16,881 nt of DNA, taken from the NCBI GenBank assembly GCA_003508605.1, contig DNUB01000095.1, positions 1-16,881 of the forward strand. The letters are read 5' to 3'. Origin of the DNA: Oscillospiraceae bacterium (GTDB taxonomy: Bacteria > Bacillota > Clostridia > Oscillospirales > Ruminococcaceae). The notes under the pieces are model-generated. The model saw only the letters and a list, made by a program, of their open reading frames with translations. It was not told the DNA's origin and ran no database searches. Below, piece after piece: positions 14,780-16,881 of the stretch. Position 1 is the first letter of the stretch. Each line of letters begins with the position of its first letter. Position numbers and translations under genes: made by a program.

Positions 14780-14832
14780 TTTACAAGTAAACTTAAAGCT
14801 GCTTTTTCTGTAAAAAGGATATGGAGGTCAGT

Positions 14833-15369
14833 ATGCACTATACAAGCTCATACAAATCCCCCGCAGGCGAAATCCTGCTTGCCGCCGACGAAACGGGGGT
14901 TACGGGAGTCTGGTTTAAAGGCGGGAAATATTATGCCCGTTGTCTTGACAAGGTGAATGAATCAAAGGAAACGACGATTATAAAACAGCTTAAAAAGTGG
15001 CTGGATATTTATTTCAGCGGCAATGAGCCTGATTTTACTCCCCCATTTCATTTGACAGGTACAGATTTTCAAATCGAAGTATGGAATATTCTGTGTAAAA
15101 TACCATACGGCAGCACAACCACATACAGCGAAATCGCAAGGAAAATCGCCAAAAATCGGGGATTAGAGCGCATGTCCGCCCAGGCGGTGGGAACCGCTGT
15201 GGGCAAAAACAACGTGAATTTAATCGTACCCTGTCATCGTGTCATCAGCGTAAATAACAGCCTTTCAGGTTATGCAGGCGGAATTGACAAAAAAATCAGG
15301 CTTCTGAAGCTGGAGGGCGCATGGAGAGACGAATTTTTTGTGCCAAATTATAGAAATGCTGCATCCTGA
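14833..15369 (+). CDS. ogt: Methylated-DNA--[protein]-cysteine S-methyltransferase (Ogt/MGMT)
   Basis: This repair protein removes methyl groups from O6-methylguanine in one suicidal step. The active site is VPCHRV with acceptor C134, preceded by AQAVGTAVGKNNVN (asparagine hinge), and the DNA-binding helix region contains YGSTTTYSEIA (92-102). The C-terminal part SGYAGGIDKKIRLLKLEGA supplies the Glu (E161) expected for the Asn-His-Cys-Glu network. Length is 178 residues, normal for the family. The frame is open to an ATG at 14821, but the ATG at 14833 is chosen because GGAGG lies five bases before it and MHYTSSYKSPAG is a typical start. There is no Ada-type N-terminal domain. It is a single-gene unit with its own promoter. 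Confidence 0.94.
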   Translation: MHYTSSYKSPAGEILLAADETGVTGVWFKGGKYYARCLDKVNESKETTIIKQLKKWLDIYFSGNEPDFTPPFHLTGTDFQIEVWNILCKIPYGSTTTYSEIARKIAKNRGLERMSAQAVGTAVGKNNVNLIVPCHRVISVNNSLSGYAGGIDKKIRLLKLEGAWRDEFFVPNYRNAAS

Positions 15370-15543
15370 AAAAAGGCGCATATGGCGTTAATCCAAAAAA
15401 ATTAAAAAGTTAATCGGCATCTGTTTACAACAGAGAGAGCTGCATTAACACGCCTGCCGCGCCTAATAACCCCATTAGACAGAACATTCCAAGAGTACTA
15501 ATTTTATTTACATTTTAAGAATTTATCAATTGTGGTTATTTAC
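15370..15543. other. Intergenic stretch with no supported gene
   Basis: About 170 A/T-rich bases between ogt and the hairpin at 15544. The only coding-like trace is a 20-codon hydrophobic frame on the minus strand (15487-15425) with no ribosome site. I see no promoter or RNA structure that I can support. Confidence 0.5.
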
Positions 15544-15591
15544 AAAGCAATGCTGCACCTCGCCAAATGAGGGGCAGCATTTGAATGCTTT
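15544..15591. terminator. Terminator-like hairpin between ogt and the GH130 gene
   Basis: Nested pairing of ATGCTGC (15550-15556) with GCAGCAT (15574-15580), CCTC with GAGG inside, and AAAGCA (15544-15549) with TGCTTT (15586-15591) outside. It lies between the ends of two convergent genes. U runs on both sides are weak, so it may serve either gene, more likely as a mutual end than as a strong terminator. Confidence 0.55.
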
Positions 15592-15612
15592 ATAAAAAAT
15601 TATCATAAATTA

Positions 15613-16611
15613 TCAAACGGAGCTGTGCCTTTTAACATAATCAACTACATCATCAACGGTAGTAAACGCCAAACCAACAACTGTATCGGCGCAGCCGTAA
15701 TAGATGGCGATTCTGTTTGTATCCTGATCGCAGAGAGCGGCGCAGGGGAACGTAACGTTGGGAACGTCGCCCACCATTTCGTACATTTCACGGGGATTGA
15801 TAAGATATTCTTTGCATCTTGCGATAACCTTCCAGGGCTTATCGATATCAAGCAGGCAAGCTCCGAAGCTGTAAACAAAGCCGTTGCAGCTTTCAAGCAC
15901 TCCGTGATAGAAGCAGAGCCAGCCCTCGCTTGTTTCAATGGGAATAGGACCTGCGCCTATTTTCTTAGCCTCCCAGCCGCTGCCGGGAGCCATTACATGT
16001 CTGTGCTCGCCCCAATACTTCATATCGGGCGACTGTGAAAGGTACATATCGCCGAAGGGAGTATGACCGCTGTCGGAGGGACGGCTGAACATTACATACT
16101 TGCCGTTGATCTTTCTGGGAAAGAGAACGCCGTTTCTGTTAAAGGGAAGGAATGCGTTTTCACACTGGTGAAATTCCTTAAAATCCTTTGTCCAGCCCAC
16201 GCCGATGGTAGGCTTCCAGCCGTAGGAATTGCACCAGGTGATCCAATATCTGTCCTCGATCCATACGCAGCGGGGATCGTATCCGTACTGCCAGGGATTA
16301 GCCTCTGCAGCTGCGGGATCGTCGTTTATCCAATCAACTCTTTCGGGATTTATATTCCAATGAATACCGTCCTCGGAGAAGCCGGCGTGAATAGCCATAT
16401 TTCTCTGCTTGTCATCACAGCGGAAAACACCTGCAAACTTGCCCTCAAAGGGTACTACCGCACTGTTGAAAATAGAGTTGCTGGTGGGAAGCAGGTCGCG
16501 GGGGATAATTGGGTTTTCACTGTAACGCCAGATAACCTCGTTACAGCCTGCGGGCTTGTCTTGCCAGGGCATATTCGGAATAGACTGTCCGTTAATAATT
16601 TTTACGCTCAT
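15613..16611 (-). CDS. GH130 family phosphorylase (beta-1,4-mannooligosaccharide phosphorylase-like)
   Basis: GH130 enzymes split beta-mannosides with inorganic phosphate, releasing alpha-mannose 1-phosphate in the cytoplasm. The five-bladed propeller signature is visible: [37 protein letters not shown] with D112 as the likely catalytic acid, [21 protein letters not shown] and [13 protein letters not shown], a probable phosphate-binding segment. At 332 residues it matches the short subfamily that includes the R. albus mannooligosaccharide phosphorylase rather than the longer mannosylglucose phosphorylase; this subfamily call is an inference from length and motifs. No signal peptide is present, as expected. 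AAAGGA lies nine bases before the ATG. No transporter or mannanase gene is beside it within the window. A perfect consensus promoter and an operator-like dyad suggest strong, regulated expression. Confidence 0.9.
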   Translation of the reverse strand: MSVKIINGQSIPNMPWQDKPAGCNEVIWRYSENPIIPRDLLPTSNSIFNSAVVPFEGKFAGVFRCDDKQRNMAIHAGFSEDGIHWNINPERVDWINDDPAAAEANPWQYGYDPRCVWIEDRYWITWCNSYGWKPTIGVGWTKDFKEFHQCENAFLPFNRNGVLFPRKINGKYVMFSRPSDSGHTPFGDMYLSQSPDMKYWGEHRHVMAPGSGWEAKKIGAGPIPIETSEGWLCFYHGVLESCNGFVYSFGACLLDIDKPWKVIARCKEYLINPREMYEMVGDVPNVTFPCAALCDQDTNRIAIYYGCADTVVGLAFTTVDDVVDYVKRHSSV

Positions 16612-16662
16612 GGTCGTTGTCCTTTCGTGCTTTTAAATTTCCGCTTTCGACGGATCATATTT

Positions 16663-16677
16663 AAACTTATTAAGTTT
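16663..16677. promoter_or_regulatory. Operator-like dyad at the GH130 start site
   Basis: AAACTTA (16663-16669), one base, then TAAGTTT (16671-16677): a perfect 7-bp inverted repeat centred near the predicted transcription start of the GH130 gene, directly downstream of its -10 box. This position suits a repressor site. Confidence 0.5.
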
Positions 16678-16678
16678 T

Positions 16679-16707
16679 ATTATATCAGTGTAAAATATTG
16701 TTGTCAA
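16679..16707 (-). promoter_or_regulatory. Perfect consensus sigma-A promoter of the GH130 gene
   Basis: On the minus strand: TTGACA (16707-16702), a 17-base spacer and TATAAT (16684-16679), both hexamers exact. Start near 16672, leader about 60 bases. Promoters this strong usually need control, which fits the dyad overlapping the start site. Confidence 0.9.
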
Positions 16708-16778
16708 GGGGGTAATACAAACAAAAAAGCATTTTCGTATTAGTTGGTTTTTACTTAAACGGCGGCGGTATTTTAAGC

Positions 16779-16800
16779 AAATTAACCTTTGCGTTAATTT
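16779..16800. promoter_or_regulatory. Inverted repeat upstream of the GH130 promoter
   Basis: AAATTAAC (16779-16786), six bases, then GTTAATTT (16793-16800), a perfect 8-bp dyad. A second overlapping pairing, GCAAA with TTTGC (16777-16792), uses the same bases. It lies about 70 bases upstream of the -35 box and could be an activator site or belong to a divergent gene beyond the edge. Confidence 0.4.
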
Positions 16801-16827
16801 ATTATTCACCTTCGGTCCGGGGTAATT

Positions 16828-16881
16828 TAAGGCAACACCGCACAATTATTGTCGTTCGAGTGCGCAGTCAGATTTTTCGTC
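16828..16881 (+). repeat. Possible left half of another repeat element, cut by the window edge
   Basis: From TAAGGCAACACCGCAC onward the sequence is non-coding and contains CAGATTTTTCGTC, like the GCAGATTTTCGAGC stretch in copies A and B. It also begins with TA. Its end differs from the TAGRGC ends of those copies, so it would be another family. The second half would lie outside the window. Confidence 0.35.

Noticed and set aside
15425..15487. Minus-strand 20-codon hydrophobic frame (MFCLMGLLGAAG...) after ogt
   Set aside because: It looks like a membrane peptide, but has no Shine-Dalgarno, no promoter and a stop shortly upstream in frame. It may be a gene remnant, but I cannot support it.
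16063..16743. Plus-strand frame of 226 codons opposite the GH130 gene
   Set aside because: The GH130 protein is unmistakable; this frame is a shadow running into the promoter region.
1..16881. CRISPR array, tRNA/rRNA genes, riboswitches, prophage or transposase genes
   Set aside because: No regularly spaced repeats, cloverleaf or rRNA sequence, known riboswitch core or transposase motif was seen; the only mobile-like features are the short palindromic elements.

Overview
The window looks like a chromosomal segment of an endospore-forming, low-to-moderate GC member of the Clostridia, probably Ruminococcaceae/Oscillospirales. The evidence is Firmicutes-type AddAB, dipicolinate synthase, the spoIIAA-spoIIAB-sigF operon, a VanS-like kinase, strong AGGAGG-type ribosome sites, and a GH130 enzyme resembling the short mannan-oligosaccharide phosphorylase of Ruminococcus albus. 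No rRNA, tRNA, CRISPR array, transposase or phage gene is visible.

Layout. 52-6869 (+): addB and addA, translationally coupled by a 4-base overlap and closed by a terminator. 6980-8543 (-): dpaA-dpaB (spoVFA-spoVFB), converging on addA, with a plausible sigma-K promoter upstream. 8835-9503 (+): an XRE regulator with a GyrI-like effector domain, closed by a strong bidirectional terminator shared with the convergent SAM methyltransferase (9631-10356, -). 10671-11777 (-): a VanS-like sensor histidine kinase. Just upstream of it, 11767-11827 keeps only the first codons and the last codons of its response-regulator partner, so the regulator has been lost by internal deletion. 12092-12817 (+): a membrane-anchored M23 (LytM) protein resembling SpoIIQ, followed by a strong terminator. 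12997-14449 (+): spoIIAA, spoIIAB and sigF with a terminator. 14833-15369 (+): an O6-methylguanine-DNA methyltransferase. 15613-16611 (-): a GH130 phosphorylase with a perfect consensus promoter.

Themes. Four loci belong to sporulation: DPA synthesis in the mother cell, the forespore sigma-F switch, and a SpoIIQ-like channel protein placed right beside sigma-F. Two loci are DNA repair (AddAB recombination and alkyl repair). They are interleaved with independently promoted accessory genes.

The most unusual features are not protein genes. Two related imperfect palindromes of about 160 bp (10392-10550 and 14616-14779) are bounded by TA and share an internal motif. They look like MITEs (non-autonomous transposon derivatives), and each lies between a good sigma-A promoter and the gene it drives, so the mRNAs should carry long hairpin leaders. 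A third, different repeat may begin at the right edge. The near-complete deletion of the response regulator, with its promoter, start and kinase kept, is the other clear anomaly.
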